In this document: piece after piece, positions 1 to 8,005 of the stretch
Layout: each line of letters opens with the position of its first letter
Position numbering within the stretch: the stretch's first letter is position 1
Assembly (NCBI GenBank): GCA_025455345.1
Contig: JALOMS010000051.1
Location: forward strand, 1 to 13,189
DNA from: Thermoflexibacter sp.
GTDB taxonomy: Bacteria > Bacteroidota > Bacteroidia > Cytophagales > Thermoflexibacteraceae
Length of the DNA stretch: 13,189 nucleotides
Reading direction: 5' to 3'
Notes under the pieces: generated by a model
Databases searched by the model: none
The model's input: the letters and a program-made list of their open reading frames with translations, nothing else
What the model was told of the DNA's origin: nothing
Position numbers and translations under genes: made by a program

Positions 1-612
1 CAATTGACAAAAAAAAATACACAAGAAACTTTCCTAAACAATCCTGCTTTTAGCCAAGTCAAGCGTTTGCGCTCTGATGGACCAAGAATGGGACTTACGG
101 TATTTACAGGTGAGATTGCTACTCGCTTGCAAGAACAAGTTGTTAGTGGTGGTTTTGATGTAATCCCTATGATGTTCCAATTTGGTTATCAATTTGAAAA
201 ACAATACCTTAATGAAGGGAAGTTTCAGGGCTTATTTGAGTTTATTCCTATGGTTACAGGCATGGACCAAAGTCTTTTCATTCCAAGTTTTAGTATTTTA
301 CATGGAATTAGAAATAATAAAAATGGATGGGAATTTGCCTTTGGACCTACATTCAAGGCTATTTCGCAAGCTGAAGGGTATTTTGACAATGGAGTATGGA
401 AGCTAAAAAACGACTTGACTTCTCCAGAACAGGTTACTATTAAGCGATTAGACAGTAGAGGGCAACATGAGCTTCGCACTGGTTTTGTGATTGCTTGTGG
501 AAAAACTTTCCGCTCTGGCAAAATGAATATGCCTCTAAATGCCTATTTCGTACCAAGAAAAGACGGTATGCAATTTGGCTTATCTTTAGGATTCAATGCA
601 AAGAATGAGTAA
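1..612 (+). CDS. Probable outer-membrane beta-barrel protein, 3' part only
   Basis: The reading frame is open from the first base of the window and stops with TAA at 610-612, so about 203 C-terminal residues are visible. The TTG at position 4 should not be taken as the start. The protein has many short alternating polar/hydrophobic stretches separated by Asn/Gly-rich turns (for example GIRNNKNGWEFAFGPTFK and MPLNAYFVPRKDGMQFGLSL). This is what amphipathic transmembrane beta strands look like. There are no long hydrophobic helices and no Cys. The chain ends in a polar NAKNE tail rather than a terminal aromatic residue. I do not recognise a specific family. An outer-membrane porin-like or barrel protein is an inference from composition. 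The gene converges on the cytochrome operon and shares its terminator, so it is probably not functionally linked. Confidence 0.65.
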   Translation, partial: QLTKKNTQETFLNNPAFSQVKRLRSDGPRMGLTVFTGEIATRLQEQVVSGGFDVIPMMFQFGYQFEKQYLNEGKFQGLFEFIPMVTGMDQSLFIPSFSILHGIRNNKNGWEFAFGPTFKAISQAEGYFDNGVWKLKNDLTSPEQVTIKRLDSRGQHELRTGFVIACGKTFRSGKMNMPLNAYFVPRKDGMQFGLSLGFNAKNE

Positions 613-613
613 C

Positions 614-652
614 AAAAAAATAGCCTTACTCATGCGGGTAAGGCTATTTTTT
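614..652. terminator. Bidirectional intrinsic terminator between convergent genes
   Basis: TAGCCTTAC (621-629) pairs perfectly with GTAAGGCTA (638-646) around an 8-base loop. An A-run on the left (614-620) and a T-run on the right (647-652) flank the stem, so both strands read as a GC-containing hairpin followed by a U-tract. It begins 1 base after the stop of the plus-strand gene and lies 13 bases past the stop of coxA. It should end both transcripts and marks the 3' end of the act-cox operon. Confidence 0.92.
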
Positions 653-665
653 ATCTCAAAAAGGA

Positions 666-2555
666 TTAGTGAGAATGAGAGGAAATATGAATTTCTTCTT
701 CTTTCGCCACCTCTTTATCATATTCTTCTAAAGCCTTTTCATGCTCCAAATTAGACTCTAATGTTTCATAATGAGGAATATGTTGAGGAATAAAGTCTTC
801 TTTAGCCCCAGGTTTGCTATAATCATAAGGCCATCTATATACCGTAGGAATCTTGCCTTCCCAATTGCCATGACCTGGTAATCTTGATGTAGTCCATTCC
901 AAAGTATTTGACCTCCAAGGATTAAGAGGGGCTAACCTACCGTAGAATATAGAATAAAAGAAGTTAAACATAAAGATAAATTGCGCGCTTAGCGTAATAA
1001 TAGCGGCAATACTTATCAACATATTTAAGTCCGCATACATATTAAATGCGTCAAAGTTTGTCCATGAGTAATATCTTCTTGGGAAACCAGCGATACCTAT
1101 ATAGTGCATAGGGAAGAATACAAAATAGACCCCAACAAAAGTAATCCAGAAATGCACATACCCTAATTTTTCATCCATCATTCTGCCAAACATCTTAGGG
1201 AACCAGTGATAGACACCTGCCATCATGCCAAAGAAAGAGGCAGAACCCATTACTAAGTGAAAGTGAGCAACTACAAAGTAAGTATCATGCAACTGAATAT
1301 CTATGGCAGAGTTACCTAAAGCTATGCCTGTTACCCCACCAGAGATGAAGAAAGAAACTAAACCTATGGAAAACAGCATCGCAGGTGTAAATACTATATT
1401 GCCGCGCCAAAGCGTAGTAATGTAATTAAAAGACTTTACTGCGGAAGGAACAGCAATAATCAATGTAAGTAACATAAACACAGAACCTAAGAAAGGATTC
1501 ATACCTGTTACAAACATATGGTGCGCCCAAACTATAAAGGAAATGAAGGTAATCGCTAACATAGATAAGACCATCGCCTGATAACCAAAGATAGGCTTCC
1601 TTGAGTTAGTCGCTATAATTTCAGAAGTAATACCCAATGCAGGCAATAATACAATATATACTTCAGGATGCCCTAAAAACCAGAATAAATGCTGGAATAA
1701 TAGTGCGCTACCCCCTGTATTGTGTAGTGCTTCCCCATCTATATAAATCTCATCTAAATAAAAACTTGTACCAAAACTTCTGTCAAAAATTAACAACAAT
1801 GCCGCAGAAAATAAAACAGGGAAAGATAAAATCCCTATGACTGCTGTTAAGAAAAATGCCCAAATTGTTAGTGGTAATCTCCACATACTCATACCTCTGG
1901 TTCTTAGGTTAATTACCGTAGTAACATAGTTAATACTTCCAAGCAAAGAACCAACAATAAACAATGCCATACTTACTAACCACATCGTCATACCCAATCC
2001 AGAACCCAAACTTGCTTTTGGCAAGGCACTCAAAGGCGGGTAAATCACCCAACCACCAGAAGCAGGACCTGTTTGAATAAAAATTGAAGCAAACATTACA
2101 ACACTTGAAGCAAAGAAGAACCAATATGACAACATATTCAAAAATCCTGAAGCCATATCTCTTGCACCTATCTGCAAAGGAATCAAAAAGTTACTAAATG
2201 TTCCACTTAAACCTGCTGTTAATACAAAGAACACCATAATAGTTCCGTGCATAGTTACCAAAGCAAGATAAAAGTTTTGGTCAAGTTTCCCTTGTTCCGT
2301 AATCCAACCGCCCAAGATTGGTCTTAATACTTCCAAATTTGCATCAGGAAAACCTAATTGCAAACGGAAGATAACTGAAAAAACGCCACCGATAACTGCC
2401 CAGAAGATACCTGTAATCAAAAACTGCTTAGCTATGACTTTGTGGTCTTCTGAAAATATATACTTTCGTATAAATGACTGCTCATGGTGTTCATGGTCAT
2501 GATGTTCATCATGATGAACCTGAGTTTCGAGATTCTGTGTATCTACTGCAGACAT
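666..2555 (-). CDS. coxA: Cytochrome c oxidase subunit I (aa3-type, A1 family)
   Basis: Catalytic subunit of the terminal oxidase, which reduces O2 to water and pumps protons. The 629 residues contain about 12 membrane helices between residues 45 and 537. Low-spin heme a ligands are H103 (TMHG) and H433. The heme a3 ligand is H431 (VVAHFHLV). CuB ligands are H296, H345 and H346, with cross-link Tyr Y300 in GHPEVY. The glutamate of that motif, E298, marks the A1 class. D-channel residues N122, D133 and N140 and K-channel K374 are all present, so full pumping is expected. The N-terminus is His/Asp/Glu-rich (H14 to E25) and a charged tail of about 80 residues ends HISSHSH. The loop before the CuB His (about 264-285) is longer than I would expect in mitochondrial homologues. 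The gene lies 28 bases after coxB and is the last of the operon. Confidence 0.98.
   Translation of the reverse strand: MSAVDTQNLETQVHHDEHHDHEHHEQSFIRKYIFSEDHKVIAKQFLITGIFWAVIGGVFSVIFRLQLGFPDANLEVLRPILGGWITEQGKLDQNFYLALVTMHGTIMVFFVLTAGLSGTFSNFLIPLQIGARDMASGFLNMLSYWFFFASSVVMFASIFIQTGPASGGWVIYPPLSALPKASLGSGLGMTMWLVSMALFIVGSLLGSINYVTTVINLRTRGMSMWRLPLTIWAFFLTAVIGILSFPVLFSAALLLIFDRSFGTSFYLDEIYIDGEALHNTGGSALLFQHLFWFLGHPEVYIVLLPALGITSEIIATNSRKPIFGYQAMVLSMLAITFISFIVWAHHMFVTGMNPFLGSVFMLLTLIIAVPSAVKSFNYITTLWRGNIVFTPAMLFSIGLVSFFISGGVTGIALGNSAIDIQLHDTYFVVAHFHLVMGSASFFGMMAGVYHWFPKMFGRMMDEKLGYVHFWITFVGVYFVFFPMHYIGIAGFPRRYYSWTNFDAFNMYADLNMLISIAAIITLSAQFIFMFNFFYSIFYGRLAPLNPWRSNTLEWTTSRLPGHGNWEGKIPTVYRWPYDYSKPGAKEDFIPQHIPHYETLESNLEHEKALEEYDKEVAKEEEIHISSHSH
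2504..2519. repeat. 16-bp perfect palindrome inside the His-rich start of coxA
   Basis: GTTCATCATGATGAAC reads the same on both strands. It encodes part of the His/Asp/Glu run, codons 13-18 of coxA. It lies in a low-complexity stretch (about 2480-2520) made of repeated CAT, CAC, GAT, GAA and GAC codons. The palindrome may simply be a by-product of these codons. It could also fold in the mRNA about 40 bases into the coding region. Confidence 0.5.
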
Positions 2556-2583
2556 ATTTTATATGATATATTTGAGTTGAAAT

Positions 2584-3603
2584 TTATTTTTCTAAATCAG
2601 CTAAATTAACATCTTTTAATTTTAGGCTTGAGATATAATCCTTGTTTTGTTTTGACCAAGGCTCTTGCTCAGTAACCCATTTATTAAAATCTTCTGGCTC
2701 ATCTACTACTATTACCATACGCATAGCGAAGTGGCTATTCCCACAAATCTCCGTACAAGCCATTTCATAATTAAATTTCTCATTATTTAGTTCTTTACGC
2801 ATATCTGCTGTACTCTTAGTAGGCGTAAACCAGAAAGTCGTAGGCATACCTGGTACCGCATCCATTTTTACCCTGAAATGAGGCATATAGACACTGTGCA
2901 ATACGTCTCTTGCTCTGATATTTAACTTTACAGGTTTGCCTTTGGGAAGGTGTATTTCTCTTGGTGTAAAGTCATCAAAATTGGCTTTATCATTGGCGAA
3001 ATCCATTCCCAATTGATTAGTACCATCTATTTTAGTAAAATCGTATTTCCCTATCTTTCCATCTTTACCCGGATAGCGTACCATCCAGTTAAACTGTTTC
3101 CCAACGATTTCCAATTCAGTAGCATTATCAGGAGCAGGAGCCATGATTTTATTCCACTCCAATAAACCTGTAATTACCAATATAGCCATCACAATACCTG
3201 GAATTACAGTCCAAATCAATTCCAATTTGGTATTATCTGGATACCAATGAGCTTTTCTATCTTCTCTGAATCGGAAAAAATAAGGAGCTAAGAATAAAAG
3301 TACATGTGTTGCTACAAAAGCAACTGTAATAATCGCTGTAGTAGTCCAAAAGAGATTATCTGTAACTACTCCATGCTCTGAAGATGGTGGAGGCAGGTAC
3401 TGTGCCTTCGCTGAGTACCAGAAGAATGCTCCAAAACCTACAATGAAAAACACAATAAATAGAAAACCGTTTACGGTATTGCTATAGCCCACCCTTTTCT
3501 CTGATGCGCCTTTCGCAATATTTACTAATGCCAAGATTCTATACACTAATGCAAAAAGTGCAATGAGTAGAATAGTGCCTGTTATGATAAGAAGACCTGT
3601 CAT
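2584..3603 (-). CDS. coxB: Cytochrome c oxidase subunit II, CuA domain, four membrane helices
   Basis: Takes electrons from cytochrome c or directly from ACIII heme domains through the binuclear CuA centre and passes them to heme a of CoxA. The C-terminal cupredoxin domain (about 163-305) has the full CuA set: H236, then C283, E285, C287, H291 and M294 in the CTEICGNSHFAM motif. KQFNW (169-173) holds the conserved aromatic entry residue. No CXXCH is present, so this is aa3 and not caa3. The N-terminus has four hydrophobic helices (about 2-24, 46-66, 86-110 and 128-148) instead of the canonical two. As I recall, this is usual for Bacteroidota subunit II. ATG at 3603 has no Shine-Dalgarno, which is normal for this phylum. 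A 163-base gap with a hairpin precedes the gene; coxA follows after 28 bases. Confidence 0.97.
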   Translation of the reverse strand: MTGLLIITGTILLIALFALVYRILALVNIAKGASEKRVGYSNTVNGFLFIVFFIVGFGAFFWYSAKAQYLPPPSSEHGVVTDNLFWTTTAIITVAFVATHVLLFLAPYFFRFREDRKAHWYPDNTKLELIWTVIPGIVMAILVITGLLEWNKIMAPAPDNATELEIVGKQFNWMVRYPGKDGKIGKYDFTKIDGTNQLGMDFANDKANFDDFTPREIHLPKGKPVKLNIRARDVLHSVYMPHFRVKMDAVPGMPTTFWFTPTKSTADMRKELNNEKFNYEMACTEICGNSHFAMRMVIVVDEPEDFNKWVTEQEPWSKQNKDYISSLKLKDVNLADLEK

Positions 3604-3766
3604 GGTGATTTATAGTATAAATTTTTAAATTTTACTCAGTTATTACAGTTTGTAAAATTAAAAGGTTTTAAGAATTTTATTTTTTTTCAAAAACCTTCAA
3701 AATTTTTTGAAAGATATAATAGCTCTTAGATAGCATAAATCTCTATCTAAGGAATAATTATTTCTA
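3604..3766 (-). promoter_or_regulatory. actF-coxB spacer with hairpins (possible processing or attenuation site)
   Basis: This is the longest gap inside the operon and it separates the ACIII genes from the oxidase genes. Just past the actF stop, CTTAGATAG (3725-3733) pairs perfectly with CTATCTAAG (3743-3751), a 9-bp stem with a 9-base loop. On the minus strand it is followed by a mixed AT sequence and not a clean U-run. A weaker pairing, AAGGTTTT (3662-3669) with AAAACCTT (3690-3697), lies nearer coxB. I see no TAnnTTTG promoter motif on the minus strand here. The site could be a leaky terminator, an RNA-processing site or a stabilising 3' structure for the act message. The sequence does not decide among these. 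Confidence 0.45.
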
Positions 3767-5071
3767 TTAATAATGATGATGTAAGCTTTCTTGTATCATT
3801 GGGTGATTCTTTGCTATCAAAGGAGCTTTAGAAAGCGCATTAGCAACCACATAGGCAAAGCCCGCTAAGTAAATCATTGCTAAACCAATTTCTAAAAATC
3901 CAAATCCCCCATGCTCTTTCAATGTACCAGGCGTAATCATCAAATAAAAGTCAAACCAGTGTCCAATAAGAACAGCTATACATACTATTTTGATAATAGT
4001 TGCTTTTCTCTTAGAATCTCTGGTCATAAATGCCAAGAAAGGGAAAAAGAAATTTATAAATAAGTTAAAGAAAATAAACTTACTATAAAAGTCACTCTCT
4101 AATCTTTCTACAAAGTAGATGGTTTCTTCTGGAATGTTGGCATAATATATCAAAAGGAATTGACCAAACCAGATGTAAGTCCAAAATACGCTAAAGCCAA
4201 ATACCATCTTATTAATGTCATGAAAATGGCTTTCATTCAAAAATTTCAAATAACCAGCCTCTTTCAGGAGAACTAAAGTCAAAGATATAGCCGCCAAACC
4301 TGCTACATGCCAGCTTGCAAATACATACCAGCCAAACATGGTGCTAAACCAGTGTGTATCAATAGACATTACCCAATCCCAAGCAGAAACAGAGGAAGAG
4401 ACTGCAAAGAAAATAATAAATAGTGTAGCAATAGTTTTCATTTTCCAAAAACGTTTTGTCCCACCTTCAATATCTTCTAATAAAGATTGTTTTCGTAAAG
4501 TATAATAAAATGCAATCCACCCACCTATAAAAACAAGCATTCTTATTAGGTAAAAGGGCAGATTCAAGTAGGCTTGCTTACCAGCAATTATTTCATCATA
4601 ATTTGGACTTTCTTTATCGTAAAGTGAAGCGTCAGTCCAATGAAAGATAGTATGATTTCCCCATAAGAATACACCTATCATTAATACCAAAGCAACAGGA
4701 AGAAAACTTCCAAATGCTTCTGGTATTCTTTTGATACCTGCTGACCAACCAGCATGTGCGGCATATTGGACAGCAAAAAAGAATACTCCTACAATGCTTA
4801 AGCCCAAGAAATAAACATTATTAATCCAAAAATTTACTTTCAGGCGGTCAGTCCAAGTGTAGTGATGTCCATGTCCGTGTTCGGAGCCACTGCCCTCGCC
4901 ACCCGCAAAGGCAAGCGCATGACCTCCTTCGCTACTATCTCCACCTGTTGCTAACATGATGATACCAATAACAAAAAGCACAACGCCAATGACTAAAATG
5001 GTGAAGATACTTCTTTTTGCACCATCAGAAAATACAAATCTTTCTTCGATATCGTATGAATCTGCTTTCAT
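3767..5071 (-). CDS. actF: Alternative complex III subunit ActF (second NrfD-like membrane subunit)
   Basis: A paralogue of ActC in ACIII. In solved ACIII structures it is a ten-helix membrane subunit packed against ActC and ActD, without the main quinol site. The 434 residues show about ten hydrophobic helices (roughly 20-42, 82-104, 120-137, 168-190, 212-234, 243-269, 286-311, 328-349, 357-378 and 391-412). Conserved-looking features include WDWVMSIDTHWFSTMFGWYVF (start about 231) and FWTYIWFGQFLLIYYANIPEE (start about 296). These closely match what I remember of flavobacterial ActF. The loop after helix 1 (43-70) is Gly/Ser/His-rich, with HGHGHH at its end, and the C-terminus is HHHY. The gene lies 93 bases after actE. 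ATG at 5071 is the only sensible start because the first helix follows closely. Confidence 0.95.
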   Translation of the reverse strand: MKADSYDIEERFVFSDGAKRSIFTILVIGVVLFVIGIIMLATGGDSSEGGHALAFAGGEGSGSEHGHGHHYTWTDRLKVNFWINNVYFLGLSIVGVFFFAVQYAAHAGWSAGIKRIPEAFGSFLPVALVLMIGVFLWGNHTIFHWTDASLYDKESPNYDEIIAGKQAYLNLPFYLIRMLVFIGGWIAFYYTLRKQSLLEDIEGGTKRFWKMKTIATLFIIFFAVSSSVSAWDWVMSIDTHWFSTMFGWYVFASWHVAGLAAISLTLVLLKEAGYLKFLNESHFHDINKMVFGFSVFWTYIWFGQFLLIYYANIPEETIYFVERLESDFYSKFIFFNLFINFFFPFLAFMTRDSKRKATIIKIVCIAVLIGHWFDFYLMITPGTLKEHGGFGFLEIGLAMIYLAGFAYVVANALSKAPLIAKNHPMIQESLHHHY

Positions 5072-5164
5072 TATTTTTACTTTTTAATATTTTGAACAGA
5101 ATAACTCTGTATAAAATTTTTTCAAATAAATTCAAAAATTAGGACTGAAATATTTGCTTACTTT

Positions 5165-5830
5165 TTAGCCTTCGCCTTTTTGTAATTTTTTTACGTAATG
5201 AACTACTTTCCATCTATCTTCGGCAGAAAGCGTCATCTTGAAGCCCCACATTCTCCCCTTTCCATGAGAAATCGCATGGAAGATATGCCCTTCAGAAAGA
5301 TTTTTGTAAGCGGCACCAGTAAGATTTGCTACCCCCTTATACATACCCCCTACTTTGCCATCTCCTAATCCTTTCTCTCCATGACAAGGCTGACAATAAG
5401 AAACATATAATTTCTTACCTTCGCCCACTACCATACCCGTAGAGTCCAAAGGTACAGGATTTACCAAAGCACGACCTGCCAATGCAAGACTATCCTTGTG
5501 TAATTCATAGAAATACAATGTTTTGTCTTTTGCATCCTTAGCCGTATCTAACATTAGGCGATAGTTTTGGCGAGGTACTGTTCCTTCTACAGGCAACATC
5601 ATATTTATCTGCTTTTTGCCTTTGTATTGATTATATGGATTAGAATTATAATATCCACGTCCATAGGCTATAGAATCAGTAATTTGTGAATATGGGTCGT
5701 ATGCAACAGAATGATACATATCAGGAGCATATTCTACTCCTTGATAATTCCCATTTGGCTCACAGCTCAATAAGAGTGAGCAAGCGAAAATCGCTACAAT
5801 TAGGTTGCTTATTTGTCCTCTTGATAACAT
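5165..5830 (-). CDS. actE: Alternative complex III subunit ActE (mono-heme cytochrome c lipoprotein)
   Basis: A periplasmic c-type cytochrome anchored to the membrane, part of the electron exit side of ACIII. The 221 residues begin with a short basic N-terminus, a hydrophobic segment (9-22) and a lipobox ending LLSC, with C23 the predicted lipidated Cys. Residues 37-90 (DMYHSVAYDPY ... GTVPR) match the linker typical of ActE. The heme motif is CQPCH (C146, C149, H150). The likely distal ligand is M194, 11 residues before the conserved DRW. The usual GxxMPSY context there is replaced by GRMWGF; M199 is an alternative. The start lies 20 bases after the actD stop, consistent with tight operon packing. 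The downstream gap to actF is 93 bases, AT-rich, with no clear signal. Confidence 0.95.
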   Translation of the reverse strand: MLSRGQISNLIVAIFACSLLLSCEPNGNYQGVEYAPDMYHSVAYDPYSQITDSIAYGRGYYNSNPYNQYKGKKQINMMLPVEGTVPRQNYRLMLDTAKDAKDKTLYFYELHKDSLALAGRALVNPVPLDSTGMVVGEGKKLYVSYCQPCHGEKGLGDGKVGGMYKGVANLTGAAYKNLSEGHIFHAISHGKGRMWGFKMTLSAEDRWKVVHYVKKLQKGEG

Positions 5831-5850
5831 TTTTGTTAATGAGTTTAATT

Positions 5851-6471
5851 TTAACGGTGATGAGCAATTCTGCTTGACCTTGTTACTCCATTAGTAAATA
5901 AATCCACTACATATTTGATAAAAGAACTTTTGTTGTCTTCATCTGTAAAGTCTCTTCTATAAACTTCTTCTGCATGCAAATCTTTGAGAATAGAACGAAT
6001 CTGCTCTTCGCTTAGAGAAGCATTATTTGCCAAATCTATAGCAACAACGAGCTTATCATCAGTTGCTCTAATATCAAAAATTCTTGGTACGCTATGAGGC
6101 AAATATCCTCTCACAAATAAAAAGGTCAGCGTCATTCCATAGGAAGCTAAAAGCACTGTAAACTCGAAAGTAACAGGCACAAAATCAGGAATTGATAAGT
6201 ATGGTTTCCCACCAATATTCATGGGCCAATCTATTACCATCATACCTATCTGCATTATCAATGCAAGGCATGTCCCCAAAAAGCCAAACATAAACGCCGC
6301 TTTGGGAGTCCAAGACCTTTGGTAACCTAATGCGTGTTCTAAACCATGCACGGGATAGGGTGTAAAGACTTCATGAATTTTTACACCTTTTTTTCTAATA
6401 TCTCCTACGCCATGCAATAGGTCGTCTTGGTCTCCAAATATGCCAACTAAAAAATGTTTATTTTTGTCCAT
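5851..6471 (-). CDS. actD: Alternative complex III subunit ActD (DUF3341 family)
   Basis: Small membrane subunit of ACIII. The DUF3341 family has no cofactor and is taken as structural. The 206 residues form an N-terminal alpha/beta domain on one side of the membrane (about 6-55, LVGIFGDQDDLLHGV through PVHGLEHALG), two hydrophobic helices (about 58-80 and 98-121) and a C-terminal domain. The loop between the helices, NIGGKPYLSIPDFVPVTFE (85-103), is the part I recognise best as family-conserved. The protein extends beyond the part that looks like the core family, through an acidic stretch (TDEDN, 176-180) and a basic tail ending RIAHHR. It sits between actC (31-base gap) and actE (20-base gap). 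Confidence 0.95.
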   Translation of the reverse strand: MDKNKHFLVGIFGDQDDLLHGVGDIRKKGVKIHEVFTPYPVHGLEHALGYQRSWTPKAAFMFGFLGTCLALIMQIGMMVIDWPMNIGGKPYLSIPDFVPVTFEFTVLLASYGMTLTFLFVRGYLPHSVPRIFDIRATDDKLVVAIDLANNASLSEEQIRSILKDLHAEEVYRRDFTDEDNKSSFIKYVVDLFTNGVTRSSRIAHHR

Positions 6472-6502
6472 ATCAATATTTTTATTGAGCGTTCTAATTT
6501 TT

Positions 6503-7939
6503 TTAATGTACTTCTTTTGCAGTTGTTGGTTCTTCTGTAGAAGGTAAAGGCTCTCGCACCAAAGTTCTTCGTGCTCTATAAACTTTTGAATTAGATTCTT
6601 TTAGTATTGCCTTTACTTCTGCCATATTGATTACAGGGAAGAATTTAGCAAATAAAAAGAAGAAAGTAAAGAACAAACCAAACGTAAATAGATAAGTACC
6701 GACATCATGTATAGTAGGAATAAAATATACCCAACTTGATGGTAGGTAATCTCTATGCAAAGAGGTTACAATGATTACAAAACGCTCGAACCACATACCT
6801 ATATTTACTACAATAGATAATACAAATGTCCATGTTAGACTTGTACGGATTGATTTTATCCAGAACAATTGAGGAGAAATTACATTACAAGTCATCATCG
6901 CCCAGTATGCCCACCAATAAGGACCTGTGGAGCGATTCAAGAAAGCATATTGCTCATATTCTACGCCAGAATACCATGCAATAAATAATTCGGTTGTATA
7001 AGCAACTCCTACGATAGAACCTGTTACAATGATGATAATATTCATCATTTCTATATGTTCTATGGTAATATAATCTTCTAAATGATAGACTTTACGAGTG
7101 ATTAGCATGAGTGTCAATACCATCGCAAAACCAGAAAAGATAGCACCTGCGACGAAGTAAGGCGGGAAAATAGTTGTATGCCATCCAGGTATTACTGAAG
7201 TAGCAAAGTCAAAACTCACGATTGTATGTACAGAAAGTACAAGAGGAGTAGAAAGTCCCGCTAATATCAAGGAAACTGCCTCGTAGTGCATCCAAGATTT
7301 TGCTGAACCGTCCCAGCCTAAACTCAATATCCCATACATTAAACGAGAGATTTTAGAAGTAGCCCTATCTCTAATCGTAGCAAAATCAGGAACTAAACCC
7401 ACATACCAGAATAAAAGAGAAACAGAAAAATACGTCCCAATAGCAAATACGTCCCATAACAGAGGAGAGTTAAAGTTTGGCCACAAAGAACCGTATGTAT
7501 TTGGCAGAGGAAATGCCCAAACAGGACCTATCCAAGGTCTTCCCATGTGAGCAATAGGCCAGAACAAGGCGCAAATAACGGCAAAAATTGTCATTGCTTC
7601 TGCGGCTCTATTGATAGAAGTGCGCCACTTTTGGCGGAAAAGCAAAAGGATAGCAGAAATCAATGTTCCTGCGTGACCAATACCTACCCACCAAACGAAG
7701 TTGGTAATATCCCAAGCCCATTGTACACTTTTATTCAATCCCCACTTACCAATTCCATTCCAAAGTAAATCTCCTAAATAATAACCACCTACACCAAGTG
7801 CTAAAAGTGAGGCGGCAAGGGAAGCTAACCAGACAGAGCTTGGTGCGCCTTCTACCTGTTTGCAAACATCTTCAGTAACATCGTGATGCGTTTTCCCTCC
7901 TGTTACCAAAGGTTCTCTAACTTCTGATACGATTTGCAT
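6503..7939 (-). CDS. actC: Alternative complex III subunit ActC (NrfD/PsrC-like quinol-oxidising membrane subunit)
   Basis: Integral membrane subunit that binds and oxidises (mena)quinol next to the ActB iron-sulfur clusters. The 478 residues include about ten helices: 34-58, 80-101, 113-130, 160-182, 217-243, 257-281, 298-322, 340-362, 370-392 and 410-435. Polar residues inside or beside helices that are candidates for the quinol site and proton path are H89 (GIGHAG), H131 and R134 (AHMGRPW), D163, and H238/D244 (SVHTIVSFDFA). I assign these by family resemblance and not by alignment. The GWHTTIFPPYFVAGAIFSG segment is typical of ActC. The N-terminus (1-30) is soluble and carries one Cys (C26); the C-terminal 40 residues are basic then acidic. 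The 66-base gap to actB holds only weak small inverted repeats. Confidence 0.97.
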   Translation of the reverse strand: MQIVSEVREPLVTGGKTHHDVTEDVCKQVEGAPSSVWLASLAASLLALGVGGYYLGDLLWNGIGKWGLNKSVQWAWDITNFVWWVGIGHAGTLISAILLLFRQKWRTSINRAAEAMTIFAVICALFWPIAHMGRPWIGPVWAFPLPNTYGSLWPNFNSPLLWDVFAIGTYFSVSLLFWYVGLVPDFATIRDRATSKISRLMYGILSLGWDGSAKSWMHYEAVSLILAGLSTPLVLSVHTIVSFDFATSVIPGWHTTIFPPYFVAGAIFSGFAMVLTLMLITRKVYHLEDYITIEHIEMMNIIIIVTGSIVGVAYTTELFIAWYSGVEYEQYAFLNRSTGPYWWAYWAMMTCNVISPQLFWIKSIRTSLTWTFVLSIVVNIGMWFERFVIIVTSLHRDYLPSSWVYFIPTIHDVGTYLFTFGLFFTFFFLFAKFFPVINMAEVKAILKESNSKVYRARRTLVREPLPSTEEPTTAKEVH

Positions 7940-8005
7940 TTGATATATAATTAATGTTTTTGATTATCAAGTTAAATTAAATTCTAAAGATGACAAACAT
8001 CTCAC

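Noticed and set aside
4..612. Start of the plus-strand gene at TTG position 4
   Set aside because: The frame is open to the window edge, and the N-terminus lacks the signal peptide expected for an outer-membrane protein, so the real start is upstream.
7960..8002. Small inverted repeats in the actB-actC gap (TTGAT-T-ATCAA and AGATG/CATCT)
   Set aside because: Five-base arms are expected by chance in AT-rich DNA and no other signal supports them.
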